Source: Thermodesulfovibrionales bacterium (GTDB lineage Bacteria; Nitrospirota; Thermodesulfovibrionia; Thermodesulfovibrionales; SM23-35). From it: DNA of 64,000 nucleotides. The notes under the pieces are model-generated. The model had not been told where the DNA came from, did not search any database, and saw nothing but the letters and a program-made list of their open reading frames with translations. The translations under genes and the position numbers were made by a program. The stretch is taken from positions 1 through 64,000 of the forward strand of contig JAVHLL010000010.1 in NCBI GenBank assembly GCA_031082155.1, given 5' to 3'. The first letter of the stretch is position 1, and each line of letters starts with the position of its first letter. Shown here piece by piece: positions 50,538 to 62,394 of this stretch.

Positions 50538-53159
50538 ATGAACAGCCCGGACATACGATCAGCATTTCTGGAATATTTCAGAAAAAAAGACCATATCATT
50601 GTTCCGAGTTCTCCCCTTATCCCCTGGAACGACCCTACCCTACTGTTTGTAAACGCGGGGATGGTACAGTTCAAAAGAACCTTCCTGGGTGAGGAAAAAA
50701 GAGACTATACCCGTGCCGTTACCTGTCAGAAATGCATGAGGGCCGGAGGGAAACACAGTGACCTCGAAAATGTTGGGCATACTTCCCGCCATCATACATT
50801 CTTTGAAATGTTAGGCAACTTCTCGTTTGGTGATTATTTTAAGAAAGATGCAATCCTTTTCGGATGGGAACTTCTCACAGATATATTCCGGCTTCCTGAG
50901 GACAAACTTTACGTATCAGTCTATGAGCAGGACGACGAGGCAGAAGAACTGTGGCATACCCTGATCGGGATTCCGGGCGAGAGGATTGTGAGACTCGGAG
51001 CAAAAGACAACTTCTGGCAGATGGGCGACACAGGACCATGCGGACCATGCTCGGAAATTATCATTGACCAGGGAAGCCATATCGGATGCGGAAAGCCTGA
51101 ATGCGCCGTTGGCTGTGATTGCGACCGGTACCTTGAACTTTGGAACCTTGTTTTCATGCAGTTCAACAGGGACGAATCCGGCAGACTCGACCCACTACCC
51201 AAACCAAGCATAGATACGGGAATGGGGCTTGAACGGATCAGTGCTGTCCTTCAGGGCAAAACAAGCAACTTCGATACAAACCTTTTCCAGCCGATTCTTC
51301 GCGGTATTGCTTCGATTGCGAATATTCCGTACGGCTCATCTTCTGATTCGGACACTTCCATGAGAGTCATTGCCGATCATATCCGCGCTTCGGTGTTCAT
51401 GCTCTCGGAAGGTCTTGTCCCCTCAAATGAAGGGCGTGGATACGTTTTGAGAAGGATCATCCGGAGAGCCTCAAGACATGCCAAACTTTTACAGATTCAT
51501 GACCCGTGCCTCTTTCAGTTGAACGATTCCGTGATACATTCAATGGGAAGCGCCTATCCTGAAATCGTTCGTGAAAGGGACAGGACCGAAAAGTTGCTGA
51601 AAATAGAGGAAGAAAATTTCCACAGAACGGTCGAGACCGCAATGTTTGTATTCGATGACCTTATCAGAAAAACGAAAGAAAGCGGACTCCTTACGGTCCC
51701 CGGAGAAGAAGTTGCGCGGCTTCAGCAGACCCACGGTTTGCCTCTGGATTTCGCGAAAGATATCGCGCTCGATGCAGGACTCGTCATCGATGAAGAGTCT
51801 TTTCATCGGGAGATGAAATTGCATCGAGATAGATCTAAAGGTGCAGTTCTTGATGTCATTCTTCCAAGAGTACAAGTCAAAATAACTGGAGGAAAATCAG
51901 AATTTGTCGGGTATGATGTCACAACATCAGAAGCCGTTATATTATCTATCTTCAAAGATGGTAAAGAAGTTGATACATTATCTGAAAGTGAAGAAGGAGA
52001 AATAATCCTGGACAGAACACCTTTCTACGGGGAATCCGGTGGTCAGTCCGGAGATTCCGGAATAATACAGTCGGAATCTTCTTCAGCATCCGTAGTTGAT
52101 ACAAAAAAACCTACCCCCGATTTTATTGTTCACCGGATAAAGGTCAACAGAGGAACTTTCTCAAAAGGCGATAAGGTCACCTCCATCGTGAATGAATCGC
52201 TGAGAAAATCTACCATGAGAAACCATACCGCAACCCACCTCCTCCACAAGGCATTGAGAATGGTGCTCGGTGAACATGTAAAACAGTCGGGTTCTGTGGT
52301 CGATCCGGAAAGGCTCAGGTTTGACTTTACGCACTTCTCCGCTGCCCGGGATGAAGAAATACAGAAAATCGAAGATATCGTGAATGAAAAGATACTTGCT
52401 GATCTTCCTGTCAGAACGGACATCATGAGTGTCGCTGATGCAGTCAATTCAGGAGCGGTCGCATTGTTTGATGAAAAATATGGAGAAACAGTCAGGGTCG
52501 TTTCCGCAGGCGATTTCAGCAAAGAACTATGCGGAGGGACTCATTGCAGATCAACCGGTCAGATAGGACTATTTGTTATTACCTCTGAGGGAAGTGTGGC
52601 CTCAGGAATTCGAAGAGTCGAAGCGCTCACAGGGAAAGCGGCCTTTTCTTATTTCAGGACAAAAAAAGCCGAACTTAATGAGATAAAAAGTATTGTAAAA
52701 TCGGATAAGCCGGTTGAAAAGATCGAAAAACTGATCCAGGAAACAAAAACTATGGAAAAGGAGATCCAGAAACTGAAGACCGGCTCTTCACGAGATGCCA
52801 TATCGGATGCAATACAAAATGCCCTCGACATTGACGGAGTAAAAATCGTTTCAGTCAGGCAGGACGGTCTCAGTGCCAATGAACTCCGCCTCTTTGCCGA
52901 TAATGTCAGGGATCGTTTAAAGTCAGGAATAGCAGTTCTGACATCAGGATCACCAGTTGACAATAATGCTGCTATCGTCTGTATGGTAACAAAAGACCTC
53001 ACTAATAAATATCATGCAGGGAAAATTGTAAAACAACTCTCAGAACGTTCAGGCGGCAAGGGCGGCGGCAAGCCTGAAATGGCGCAAGGTGGAACAAAAG
53101 AGATTGAGAAGCTTGATTCAGCCCTCGATGCTTTGTACGATATCATTAAGGGCTCATGA
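50538..53159 (+). CDS. alaS: Alanyl-tRNA synthetase
   Basis: An 873-aa class II synthetase. N-terminal motifs include FFEMLGNFSFGDYFK and DTGMGLERISAVLQG. The editing domain has HTATHLLHKAL and the zinc site CGGTHC, and the C-terminal C-Ala domain has GSGGKGGGKPEMAQGGTK-like glycine repeats. The length is normal. An AAGGAG site precedes the ATG. It closes the plus-strand block and is convergent with pyk. Confidence 0.97.
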   Translation: MNSPDIRSAFLEYFRKKDHIIVPSSPLIPWNDPTLLFVNAGMVQFKRTFLGEEKRDYTRAVTCQKCMRAGGKHSDLENVGHTSRHHTFFEMLGNFSFGDYFKKDAILFGWELLTDIFRLPEDKLYVSVYEQDDEAEELWHTLIGIPGERIVRLGAKDNFWQMGDTGPCGPCSEIIIDQGSHIGCGKPECAVGCDCDRYLELWNLVFMQFNRDESGRLDPLPKPSIDTGMGLERISAVLQGKTSNFDTNLFQPILRGIASIANIPYGSSSDSDTSMRVIADHIRASVFMLSEGLVPSNEGRGYVLRRIIRRASRHAKLLQIHDPCLFQLNDSVIHSMGSAYPEIVRERDRTEKLLKIEEENFHRTVETAMFVFDDLIRKTKESGLLTVPGEEVARLQQTHGLPLDFAKDIALDAGLVIDEESFHREMKLHRDRSKGAVLDVILPRVQVKITGGKSEFVGYDVTTSEAVILSIFKDGKEVDTLSESEEGEIILDRTPFYGESGGQSGDSGIIQSESSSASVVDTKKPTPDFIVHRIKVNRGTFSKGDKVTSIVNESLRKSTMRNHTATHLLHKALRMVLGEHVKQSGSVVDPERLRFDFTHFSAARDEEIQKIEDIVNEKILADLPVRTDIMSVADAVNSGAVALFDEKYGETVRVVSAGDFSKELCGGTHCRSTGQIGLFVITSEGSVASGIRRVEALTGKAAFSYFRTKKAELNEIKSIVKSDKPVEKIEKLIQETKTMEKEIQKLKTGSSRDAISDAIQNALDIDGVKIVSVRQDGLSANELRLFADNVRDRLKSGIAVLTSGSPVDNNAAIVCMVTKDLTNKYHAGKIVKQLSERSGGKGGGKPEMAQGGTKEIEKLDSALDALYDIIKGS

Positions 53160-53235
53160 TAAATTTATAGTCCTTCTGGCTGCAATGTTGCCCATCTTAC
53201 TTCGAAACTCCGTTTCATTCATGAATGAATACATA

Positions 53236-54672
53236 TCAGGATGACTTGATGTCGAGGATCTCCATCCGGTGGTTCGCATCAGGATGTTTTGATGAGGGCC
53301 CCTCAGTGAGAACAACAAAATCACCGGGAATCTCATACTGTTTCATCCACGCTCTCACATAGGGTTTCCAGTTCTCTGGATGCTCTTGCTCAAGAACAGG
53401 ATATACTCCTGATGAGAACTGCAGTCTTTGACAGGTTGCATCCTGTGAACTTATGGCAATAATCCATACCGGAAGCCGGAAACGCCCGATGCTTCTTGCA
53501 GTAAATCCGCTGCGGGTCGGAACAATAACCGCCGACGGCAACGCATATTCGAGGACCGTTTCTACGCTCAGGTCAACGAGCCTTGCCGGTGGAACTTTCT
53601 CCTTAAGGTCAAATCCCTGGAACCTCTCTTTTGCGCTCATTGTTCCACGGTACGGTTCGATTGCAGCGGCAATCCCCGAAAGCATCTCAACCGACTCAAC
53701 TGGAAACCTGCCCATGGCTGACTCTCCGGAAAGCATGACACAATCGGTTCCATCAAGGATCGCATTTGCCACATCAGTAGACTCCGCACGTGTCGGACGA
53801 CGGTTAGAGATCATCGATTCAAGCATCTGGGTTGCGGTTATTATTGGTTTGGCCCGCATATTTGCTTTGCGCATTAGCTGTTTCTGGACCACTGCAATCC
53901 GCTCGATGGGAAGTTCGACACCGAGATCACCCCGTGCAATCATGATTCCGTCTGCCGCATCGATTACCTTATCGATATGATCGAGCGCCCTCGCCCGTTC
54001 TATCTTGGCTATGATGAATGGCTGATATCCCAATGAAGCAGCAGCATCTCTCAAGGCTTGAATATCCCCGGCGCTCTCGACAAATGACTGGCTCACGGCA
54101 TCCACTCCATGCTCAAGAGCGAATTTCATGCATTCGTAATCGTGTCCGGTAAATGCGCTTATCCCCAGGTCGATCCCTGGAAGGTTAAGCCCCTTCCTCG
54201 ATCTGAGTTCTCCCCCAACAAGAACCTGGCAATGCACTTCGTTGTCCTTGACGCGAATGACTTCAAGATTAATAACACCGTCGTTCAGGAAAAGGGCGTC
54301 TCCCTGTTTTACTACCTTCGGGAGTCCGTCGAAACTGACTGAAACCCTGCTCGCGTCTCCAACAATGTTGTCTGTGGTTAAAACCAGAGAATCACCGGGC
54401 CTCAGGTACACGGGATCGGGTGAGATCTGACCGATCCTCATCTTTGGTCCCGGCAGGTCCGCCATGATCGTAATCCGCCTGCCGATAACTCGTGCAGCGT
54501 TACGGAGGTCTTGTATTACGCTGCTGTGCGCTGAAAAGTCATCATACGAAAAATTGAGCCGGGCCACATTCATGCCGGCCAGCAGCATTTTCTCTATAAC
54601 CTCAGGTGATCGGGATGCAGGACCTATGGTGCACACAATCTTTGTCTTATTTGCCGGGAGTTTCATGGACAT
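53236..54672 (-). CDS. pyk: Pyruvate kinase
   Basis: A 478-aa glycolytic kinase with KIVCTIGPASRSPEVIEKMLLAGMNVARLNFSY (in pieces), IMIARGDLGVELP, and KPIITATQMLESM carrying the catalytic Lys and Thr. A normal C-terminal effector domain follows. It is the last gene of the eno-to-pyk group, 30 bp after pgi. Confidence 0.97.
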   Translation of the reverse strand: MSMKLPANKTKIVCTIGPASRSPEVIEKMLLAGMNVARLNFSYDDFSAHSSVIQDLRNAARVIGRRITIMADLPGPKMRIGQISPDPVYLRPGDSLVLTTDNIVGDASRVSVSFDGLPKVVKQGDALFLNDGVINLEVIRVKDNEVHCQVLVGGELRSRKGLNLPGIDLGISAFTGHDYECMKFALEHGVDAVSQSFVESAGDIQALRDAAASLGYQPFIIAKIERARALDHIDKVIDAADGIMIARGDLGVELPIERIAVVQKQLMRKANMRAKPIITATQMLESMISNRRPTRAESTDVANAILDGTDCVMLSGESAMGRFPVESVEMLSGIAAAIEPYRGTMSAKERFQGFDLKEKVPPARLVDLSVETVLEYALPSAVIVPTRSGFTARSIGRFRLPVWIIAISSQDATCQRLQFSSGVYPVLEQEHPENWKPYVRAWMKQYEIPGDFVVLTEGPSSKHPDANHRMEILDIKSS

Positions 54673-54702
54673 CCTCCTGTTATGCTGAAAATTAGTTCGC
54701 TT

Positions 54703-56370
54703 TTATGAATTCGTGTTTGTCGAGCGCAATTCCTTATACCTGTTTATCAATCCGTTTGTTGACGAATCATGGGTAGACACGATGTTTCGATCACTCAGTT
54801 CGGGCAGAATTTTGTTCGCAAGCTGCTTACCGAGTTCAACACCCCACTGGTCGAAACTGTATATGTTCCATAGAATTCCCTGAACAAATATCTTATGTTC
54901 ATAGAGGGCAATGAGGCTTCCCAGTGTCCTCGGTGTGAGTTTCCTGAACAGTATCGAATTGGTAGGGATGTTGCCGTGAAATGTTTTAAACGGAGCAAGA
55001 TATTGTATTTGTTCATCGCTCATCCCCGATGACTTGAGCTCAGCGAGAACCTCTTCGCTGGTTTTTCCTTTCATAAGCGCCTCTGTCTGCGCAAAGAAGT
55101 TGGAAAGAAGGATATTGTGATGATCCGCAACAGGGTTATGGCTGAGAGCCGGTGCGATGAAGTCGCAGGGGATCATTTTCGTACCCTGATGGATAAGCTG
55201 GTAGAAAGCATGCTGGCCGTTTGTTCCGGGCTGCCCCCATATAATCGGACCGGTTTGATAAGAGACTTTCTTTCCTGCCCTGTCCACAGACTTACCGTTG
55301 CTCTCCATGTTGCCCTGCTGAAAATACGGAGGGAACTTGTGCATATACTGGTCATAGGGTAGGATTGCCTCAGTCTCAGCCCTGAAGAAACTGCCGTACC
55401 ATACGCCGATCAGTGCAAGGATGACGGGAATATTCTTTTCGAACGGCGTTGTCCTGAAGTAAGTGTCCATGGCATGAGCCCCTTCAAGGAGCGCAAGAAA
55501 GTTCCCGAATCCAAGAGAACAGGCTATCGAAAGGCCTACCGCTGACCAGAGAGAATATCTGCCACCTACCCAGTCCCAGAACCTGAACATGTAAGAAGGA
55601 TCTATTCCGAATTTCGCTACTTCCCCACTATTCGTGGAAATTGCCACAAAATGATTTTTTATGAATGCTTCGTCCCGTGCGGTATCAAGAAACCATTGCC
55701 GTGCAGTATGGGCATTCTTCATGGTCTCCTGAGTGGTGAAGGTCTTCGAGGCAATCAGGAAAAGCGTCGTATCGGGTGACAGTCTTTTCAATGTCTCAAC
55801 GATATGTGTTCCATCGACATTCGAAACAAAATGGGTACGGAGATGATCTTTTCTGTAAGGCCGTAGCGCTTCGGTCACCATAAAAGGACCAAGGTCTGAA
55901 CCACCGATTCCTATATTGACAATATCGGAAATGGCTTGTCCTGTATAGCCTTTCCATTCACCGCTGATGACATTGTCAGAAAACCTCTGCATCTGAGCAA
56001 GTACCGCATTGACCTCAGGCATTACGTCCTTTCCCTCTACAGAAATAGGTATATTCGAACGGTTTCTGAGCGCAACATGAAGGACGGCACGGCCTTCGGT
56101 CTCGTTTATCTTGTCCCCGCTGAACATGCATTCAATCTCAGGCTTCACCCGGCACTCCTCTGCGAGTTCCAGGAGCAGCTTCAGTGTTTTGCCAGATATG
56201 ATGTTTTTCGAAAAATCTACCGTGATATCTTCGAATTTAAGGGAGAACCGCGAGAACCTCCTTGAGTCTTTCTGAAACATATCCCGCATATGCTTCTTTT
56301 TCATTGTCCTGAAATGACTCTGAAGTTTTTTCCATGCAGGTGTTTCTGATGGATTCATCTTATCAAACAA
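54703..56370 (-). CDS. pgi: Glucose-6-phosphate isomerase
   Basis: A 555-aa isomerase. Family blocks are [47 protein letters not shown], and [17 protein letters not shown]. It belongs to the large (E. coli/eukaryote-like) class. It lies 30 bp upstream of pyk and 59 bp downstream of the AOR gene. Confidence 0.97.
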   Translation of the reverse strand: MFDKMNPSETPAWKKLQSHFRTMKKKHMRDMFQKDSRRFSRFSLKFEDITVDFSKNIISGKTLKLLLELAEECRVKPEIECMFSGDKINETEGRAVLHVALRNRSNIPISVEGKDVMPEVNAVLAQMQRFSDNVISGEWKGYTGQAISDIVNIGIGGSDLGPFMVTEALRPYRKDHLRTHFVSNVDGTHIVETLKRLSPDTTLFLIASKTFTTQETMKNAHTARQWFLDTARDEAFIKNHFVAISTNSGEVAKFGIDPSYMFRFWDWVGGRYSLWSAVGLSIACSLGFGNFLALLEGAHAMDTYFRTTPFEKNIPVILALIGVWYGSFFRAETEAILPYDQYMHKFPPYFQQGNMESNGKSVDRAGKKVSYQTGPIIWGQPGTNGQHAFYQLIHQGTKMIPCDFIAPALSHNPVADHHNILLSNFFAQTEALMKGKTSEEVLAELKSSGMSDEQIQYLAPFKTFHGNIPTNSILFRKLTPRTLGSLIALYEHKIFVQGILWNIYSFDQWGVELGKQLANKILPELSDRNIVSTHDSSTNGLINRYKELRSTNTNS

Positions 56371-56429
56371 TGCAGTGTCCTCCTTTCACAAAAGACTTCC
56401 CGTATCAGTTCCCGTTGTATCATCATGAA

Positions 56430-58196
56430 TCAGAGGTTCTCTTCTGATTTTCCCTTATCATCTGCACCCATTTCAAGAATTCTTTTTGCGTATTCCTCCC
56501 TGAGGGCTTTCAGATATCCTGCATCGATTGGACCTTTCCAGTTCACGACCTCGGTAAACCTCTTCGGTATGGAAACAGACCTGGGATCGAATCCCGTAGC
56601 AATCCTCGTCTTCCACCGGAGCTTTTGAATAAAACGCGACACATCGGACATTTTCTCTGCGAGTTCAGTGTAGCCGACGGAACTCAGACACCGGCCCAGG
56701 AGTTCGTCATTGTATACACTGCGGGCGAAAAGGCAGGCTACCATTGAGGTAAGGAAAACTCTTCCCTGTTCGTCCTTCACAAGAAAATCAACCGCCTTCC
56801 CGGCATTCTTCTCGCCGGGTTTCTGGTCAAAGGAATATCCTGCCGAGTCCAGGTGCGAGTGTCTGAATCCAAGGGCCTGTGAGGCAAAAAATACCTCCCC
56901 GGTGGCATAGCCTGCCATCTCCTGCCCAAGGACACAGGCAAAGTCTGTCCCGTTGTACCGCTCGGCGGCAACCATGGTTCCTCTTCCGAGGGTCCGGTAG
57001 AATTCATTCGTTCCCATTGCAAGATAGTGCATGGCGTGCTTATACCTTTCCGCATCTCCGAATTTCAAGGGAACAATGGTCTCCTCTTCAGAGATGAGTC
57101 CTTTCTCAAATGCTTCTGTTGCCCAGGCAAGGGCTATCCCCGCCGACATTACATCAAGCCCCATCCTTTCCACGACATCCATGATGCCAAGTACTGCGAA
57201 ACAGTCAAACACGCCGAGCATTGAACCTGTTGCAAAAATAGGTTCATGATCATATGCCACCTGCCGGTAAAGGTATCTGTTCTCCTCATGGAACCGCTCC
57301 CTTACAAAGCCTATATGGATGCAACCTACAGGACATCCGGAGCATGCATTGTTGCGGAGCAGAGCGACTTCTGCAAACTTTTCACCTGAGATGCCCCCGA
57401 TGTGAGGATCAGCCGTCTGCTGAAGATTCCTGACCGGCAGTGCTTTGAGATCGTTCAAAAGCATTACATTTACCGGTGTGCCGAGGTTATGGTACTTGCT
57501 CATCATATTCGTATCGGTGAGCTGGTTATGTACTTCTTCAAATATTTTCGGATATTCTTTATTTGCGGGGAGGAAGAACGACGCATCCCCCTGGATGACA
57601 ATTCCCTTGAGATTTTTTGCTCCCATCACAGCCCCGCCGCCGAGCCTGCCGAAGTGACGGTATGTATCTGCATTAATACAGGCCATTGGAGAACCCTTTT
57701 CGCCCGCAGGGCCGATGCGGAGAATACTCCGGTGCCCTGACCCCCTGAACATATTCCGGAGGTATTTGCCCGTGGCAAAAACATCCATTCCCCACAGGTA
57801 GTGTACTTCTTTTATTTCGAGATGCCGGGATCCGACAGAAATGCATGCCGGTTTCTCTGCCTTCCCGGTAATCACAAGCGCATCAAGGTCAGCAAACCTG
57901 AGGGCAAGAGCGGAACGACCTCCTGCATGACTCTCGGCATACTGGTTATGGCAAGGTGACTTAAAGGCGCATACTGTTTTACTCATAAGTGGAAAATATC
58001 CGGTAAGCGGGCCGATAGTGAAGATGAGAGGTTGTGCCGCTTCATTCCATGGCTTATCGACGTTCCCGAATTTGCCGAACAGGAGCGCGGCAAGTCCGCT
58101 TCCCCCTGCTGCTTCGTTTCTGCCTCCCACTTCAACGATATTCCCCTGACCTGTGGTAAGGTTGATTGTGAGGACCCTGAAGTAGTCGCGTATCAT
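56430..58196 (-). CDS. Aldehyde:ferredoxin oxidoreductase family tungsten/molybdenum enzyme
   Basis: A 588-aa AOR-family enzyme that oxidises an aldehyde to the acid with ferredoxin as acceptor. It has the N-terminal pterin domain (AGGSGLAALLF; the AGGRSALALRFADLDALVITG block), and [4Fe-4S] ligands C285, C288, C292 (CSGCPVGC) and a fourth candidate C488 (MVACLFARS). The cognate four-cluster ferredoxin is encoded directly upstream with a four-base ATGA overlap. Because it is embedded among pgm, pgi, eno and pyk, a glyceraldehyde-3-phosphate-type or other sugar-linked aldehyde substrate is possible. That assignment is inference; sequence alone does not separate AOR from GAPOR-like members. Confidence 0.88.
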   Translation of the reverse strand: MIRDYFRVLTINLTTGQGNIVEVGGRNEAAGGSGLAALLFGKFGNVDKPWNEAAQPLIFTIGPLTGYFPLMSKTVCAFKSPCHNQYAESHAGGRSALALRFADLDALVITGKAEKPACISVGSRHLEIKEVHYLWGMDVFATGKYLRNMFRGSGHRSILRIGPAGEKGSPMACINADTYRHFGRLGGGAVMGAKNLKGIVIQGDASFFLPANKEYPKIFEEVHNQLTDTNMMSKYHNLGTPVNVMLLNDLKALPVRNLQQTADPHIGGISGEKFAEVALLRNNACSGCPVGCIHIGFVRERFHEENRYLYRQVAYDHEPIFATGSMLGVFDCFAVLGIMDVVERMGLDVMSAGIALAWATEAFEKGLISEEETIVPLKFGDAERYKHAMHYLAMGTNEFYRTLGRGTMVAAERYNGTDFACVLGQEMAGYATGEVFFASQALGFRHSHLDSAGYSFDQKPGEKNAGKAVDFLVKDEQGRVFLTSMVACLFARSVYNDELLGRCLSSVGYTELAEKMSDVSRFIQKLRWKTRIATGFDPRSVSIPKRFTEVVNWKGPIDAGYLKALREEYAKRILEMGADDKGKSEENL

Positions 58197-58636
58197 GACC
58201 GTAGCTCCTCTTCGGCTTCGTCTGTTCCGGACTCCTCCTTCAATTCTTTCATTTCAAGACAGTCATGGGGGCAGTACTGCACACACCGGCTGCAATGGAT
58301 GCAAACGAAAGGCTCTCCTGCGGGATCAAGATAGATAGCATCAACAGGGCATGCCTTTGCGCATTCACCGCAGCGGATACAGAGTTTCTTTCTTACAAGG
58401 ACCCCTCCCCCCTTTCTCTGTGAATAAGCACCGGTCGGGCAGGCCAGGGCGCACGGGGCGGGATTACATGCAAGACAGTTTCTCGCTTCAAAACCCGTCG
58501 AAAGTCCGCCTGATGTACGGATACGTATCCCTGCAGTATCCCAGGAAAGCCTCTTGTGCACTAACCGCGCACAGGCAAGTGAACAGGAATGGCACCCGAT
58601 GCACCGTTCCATTCTTGGAGTAGCCAGAATTTTCAT
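58193..58636 (-). CDS. Four-cluster [4Fe-4S] ferredoxin, AOR partner subunit
   Basis: A 147-aa polyferredoxin with four cysteine groups: CIGCHSCSLAC near residue 13, CLACNPAPCALACP near 53, CIRCGECAKACP near 85 and CIHCSRCVQYCP near 111. This is the DMSO-reductase-beta/HycB-like layout seen in electron-transfer subunits of AOR complexes. It starts 14 bp after pgm and overlaps the AOR start. No FAD/NADH subunit (AorC-like) follows, so it probably links the enzyme to ferredoxin. Confidence 0.9.
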   Translation of the reverse strand: MKILATPRMERCIGCHSCSLACARLVHKRLSWDTAGIRIRTSGGLSTGFEARNCLACNPAPCALACPTGAYSQRKGGGVLVRKKLCIRCGECAKACPVDAIYLDPAGEPFVCIHCSRCVQYCPHDCLEMKELKEESGTDEAEEELRS

Positions 58637-58650
58637 GAAATATTACCCCG

Positions 58651-60309
58651 TTAGACCCTTGCGGTAGCAAAAGCGTTACTTACTATGGCTACCGCCTCAT
58701 CCTGTATCTTTTGCAGATGTTCTTCACCAAGAAAGCTCTCTGCATAAATTTTGTAAATATCCTCTGTGCCGGAAGGACGCGCGGCAAACCATCCATTTTG
58801 TGTAATAACCTTTAGTCCTCCAATTTCCGCGTTATTCCCCGAAGCACGGGTCAATTTCGCGGTAATAGCCTCTCCTGCAAGCTCATGCGCGGTGACCATA
58901 TCAGGGGAAAGTTTTTTCAGAACTGCCTTCTGTTCAAATGTTGCCGGTGCATCGACGCGGATATATGACGGTCTTCCAAATCGCGACTCAATATCTTTAT
59001 ACAATTCAGCAGGGTCCTTGCCTGTTCTGGCAGTAATTTCACAGGCGAGGAGGTCCATAATGATACCGTCCTTATCCGTTGTCCATACGGTACCGTTCTT
59101 CCTGACAAAAGAAGCTCCTGCGCTCTCTTCTCCCCCAAACGCGTAAGAACCGTCAATGAGTCCGTCTACAAACCACTTGAACCCCACGGGTACCTCAGAG
59201 ACTTTTTTCCCGAGAGCTGCAGCGACTCTGTCGATCATGGACGTCGATACAAGAGTCTTCCCTACCATAGCGTCTTTGCTCCATTTGGGTCTGTTTTGAA
59301 AGAGGAACCAGATGGCAGCAGATAGATAATGGTTTGGATTCATGAGTCCTGCCTCTCGCGTTATTATGCCGTGCCGGTCGACATCCGTATCGTTTCCAAA
59401 CGCAATATCGTATTTGTCTTTTAATCGTATAAGACGCTCCATGGCATAGCGTGAGGAGCAGTCCATTCTGATCTTTCCATCCTTGTCAACAGTCATAAAG
59501 GAGAAGGTAGGATCAATAAGAGTGTTGACAACTTCAAGCGGAATCCCATACCGCTCTGCGATAGGTTCCCAGAAATCGACTGCGGCCCCCCCCAGCGGGT
59601 CCACACCTATCTTCAGGCCTGCGTTCGCTATTTGTTCCATATCGATAATGTTTACAAGGTCATCGGTATAGGGCATTATGTAATCATATTCACGTATATA
59701 TTCGCTGTTTATAGCTTTCTCAAGAAGCATCCTTCTGACACCTTTAAGGCCCCTGGAGAGCAGCTCGTTTGCCCTGTCTTCAATTCCCTTTGTAGTTTCA
59801 GAATCAGCAGGACCGCCGTGCGGCGGGTTGTACTTGAATCCGCCGTCCTCGGGCGGATTATGAGAAGGAGTAATGATCACACCATCGGAACGACCGCTGA
59901 TCCCCCGGACCTTCCTGTTATAGGAGAGGATTGCATGGGAGATTACCGGCGTTGGCGTATACCGGAACCCTTTCTGTATCAGGACATATATTTTGTTCGC
60001 TGCAAAGACTTCGATTGCGCTCGCAAAAGCAGGTTCAGATAGTGCGTGGGTGTCCATTCCAAGAAACAGGGGACCCCTGGTCCTGTTTGCTTTTCTGTAT
60101 TCACATATGGCCTGACTGATTGCAAGGATATGGGCTTCATTGAAGCTGTGTTTCAGGGAAGAACCCCTATGGCCGGACGTCCCGAAGGAAACTCTTTGCG
60201 TTGTTTCAGCTGCATCCGGTTTATGGGTATAATAGGCAGCGATCAGCCTCGGAATATTTGCAAGAATCGATCTGGGTGCCGGTTTCCCTGCGAGTTCATG
60301 GAGTTTCAT
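58651..60309 (-). CDS. pgm: Phosphoglucomutase (alpha-D-glucose phosphate specific)
   Basis: Interconverts glucose 1- and 6-phosphate. The 552-aa chain is of the E. coli Pgm class: [11 protein letters not shown], the phosphoserine in [14 protein letters not shown], the metal site NDTDVDRHG, and [10 protein letters not shown]. It connects glycogen phosphorylase output to Pgi. A repeat copy separates it from eno. Confidence 0.96.
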   Translation of the reverse strand: MKLHELAGKPAPRSILANIPRLIAAYYTHKPDAAETTQRVSFGTSGHRGSSLKHSFNEAHILAISQAICEYRKANRTRGPLFLGMDTHALSEPAFASAIEVFAANKIYVLIQKGFRYTPTPVISHAILSYNRKVRGISGRSDGVIITPSHNPPEDGGFKYNPPHGGPADSETTKGIEDRANELLSRGLKGVRRMLLEKAINSEYIREYDYIMPYTDDLVNIIDMEQIANAGLKIGVDPLGGAAVDFWEPIAERYGIPLEVVNTLIDPTFSFMTVDKDGKIRMDCSSRYAMERLIRLKDKYDIAFGNDTDVDRHGIITREAGLMNPNHYLSAAIWFLFQNRPKWSKDAMVGKTLVSTSMIDRVAAALGKKVSEVPVGFKWFVDGLIDGSYAFGGEESAGASFVRKNGTVWTTDKDGIIMDLLACEITARTGKDPAELYKDIESRFGRPSYIRVDAPATFEQKAVLKKLSPDMVTAHELAGEAITAKLTRASGNNAEIGGLKVITQNGWFAARPSGTEDIYKIYAESFLGEEHLQKIQDEAVAIVSNAFATARV

Positions 60310-60355
60310 TGCATACTCCTTACAAGATTAATTAAGCACCCTTTCCATATAATAC

Positions 60356-60486
60356 GGAGTTCATAAGTATAACCACATTCACCTGTCAATTTTGTCATTC
60401 CGGTTTGTCCGGAATCCTTCTTTTCCCAGAAAGATTCCCGACAAGCGGGAATGACAGATGTGTTTTTACTTATGGTCTTATTAGTA
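60356..60486. repeat. MITE-like dispersed repeat, full copy D
   Basis: 131 bp, the inverted, near-identical partner of 39564-39694. Long imperfect terminal inverted repeats (CATAAGTATAACCACAT near the left end, ATGTGTTTTTACTTATG near the right) surround two palindromic GTCATTCC/GGAATGAC arms. It fills almost the whole pgm-eno gap. Confidence 0.9.
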
Positions 60487-60496
60487 TATTATGGTG

Positions 60497-61795
<1,299 letters not shown>

Positions 61796-61814
61796 TTATG
61801 AATGTTCAAAGAGG

Positions 61815-62393
61815 CTAATGCGCAATAACTTTCGCTGTCACTTCCCGGACAGCTTCTGCGAGGACAACACTCAGTCCTTTTGCAAGACTCTGGAAATCCC
61901 TGTTTTCGAGTTTCACCTGCTTTGTGATCACAGCATGAGAAAGTTCCCTGTTGTCAGAAGAGACGAGTTTCATGTCGAATGCCAGCTCTCCAAAGACATC
62001 ATTTCCGTCCCCTGTTCTCTCGAATCTTTTCAGGTTGATTTCGAGCACATAAGAACCCTCGGACCTCAGAGAAGAGGTGCTTACGTCATGGAATTTGCCT
62101 GTGTCATACAGTGACCCCTGAATTGCCTTCTTTACCATCTCATCCGGCGGGGATTCCCATTTCGCATACCGTGAAATCTGGAGCTGATAAGGGGATCTTC
62201 TGTACACGATATAAGATTGGCTAAGGTGACGGGGAGCATCCATGATGATCGCAAGAGATGCCTTCCTGTCCTGAGTCGTAGTATCAATCATCGCAGTATC
62301 GGGAAGAGCGAGGCTGTAAATCTTTGTTTCGGGCATGCTGCATGCCGTCAGCGAAACCAGAACACTTACCATGATAAACATTCCTCTCATCAT
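61815..62393 (-). CDS. ABC-type transport auxiliary lipoprotein (PqiC/YmbA-like)
   Basis: About 192 aa from ATG 62393 (GGGGGG site six bases upstream); the longer frame is not needed. The signal peptide has a lipobox (SLTAC). The mature domain has the ABC_trans_aux pattern (KIYSLALPD; SYIVYRRSPYQLQISRYAKWESPP; VLEINLKRFER). Such outer-membrane lipoproteins accompany MCE transporters. It follows the MCE gene with one base between. Confidence 0.82.
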   Translation of the reverse strand: MMRGMFIMVSVLVSLTACSMPETKIYSLALPDTAMIDTTTQDRKASLAIIMDAPRHLSQSYIVYRRSPYQLQISRYAKWESPPDEMVKKAIQGSLYDTGKFHDVSTSSLRSEGSYVLEINLKRFERTGDGNDVFGELAFDMKLVSSDNRELSHAVITKQVKLENRDFQSLAKGLSVVLAEAVREVTAKVIAH

Positions 62394-62394
62394 C

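Noticed and set aside
53214-53229. Palindrome TTCATTCATGAATGAA between alaS and pyk as a terminator
   Set aside because: AT-rich with a weak stem and no T-run; may be chance.
29583-60486. CRISPR array from the recurring GTCATTCC motif
   Set aside because: Copies are kilobases apart, inverted and palindromic; there is no regular spacer and no cas gene.
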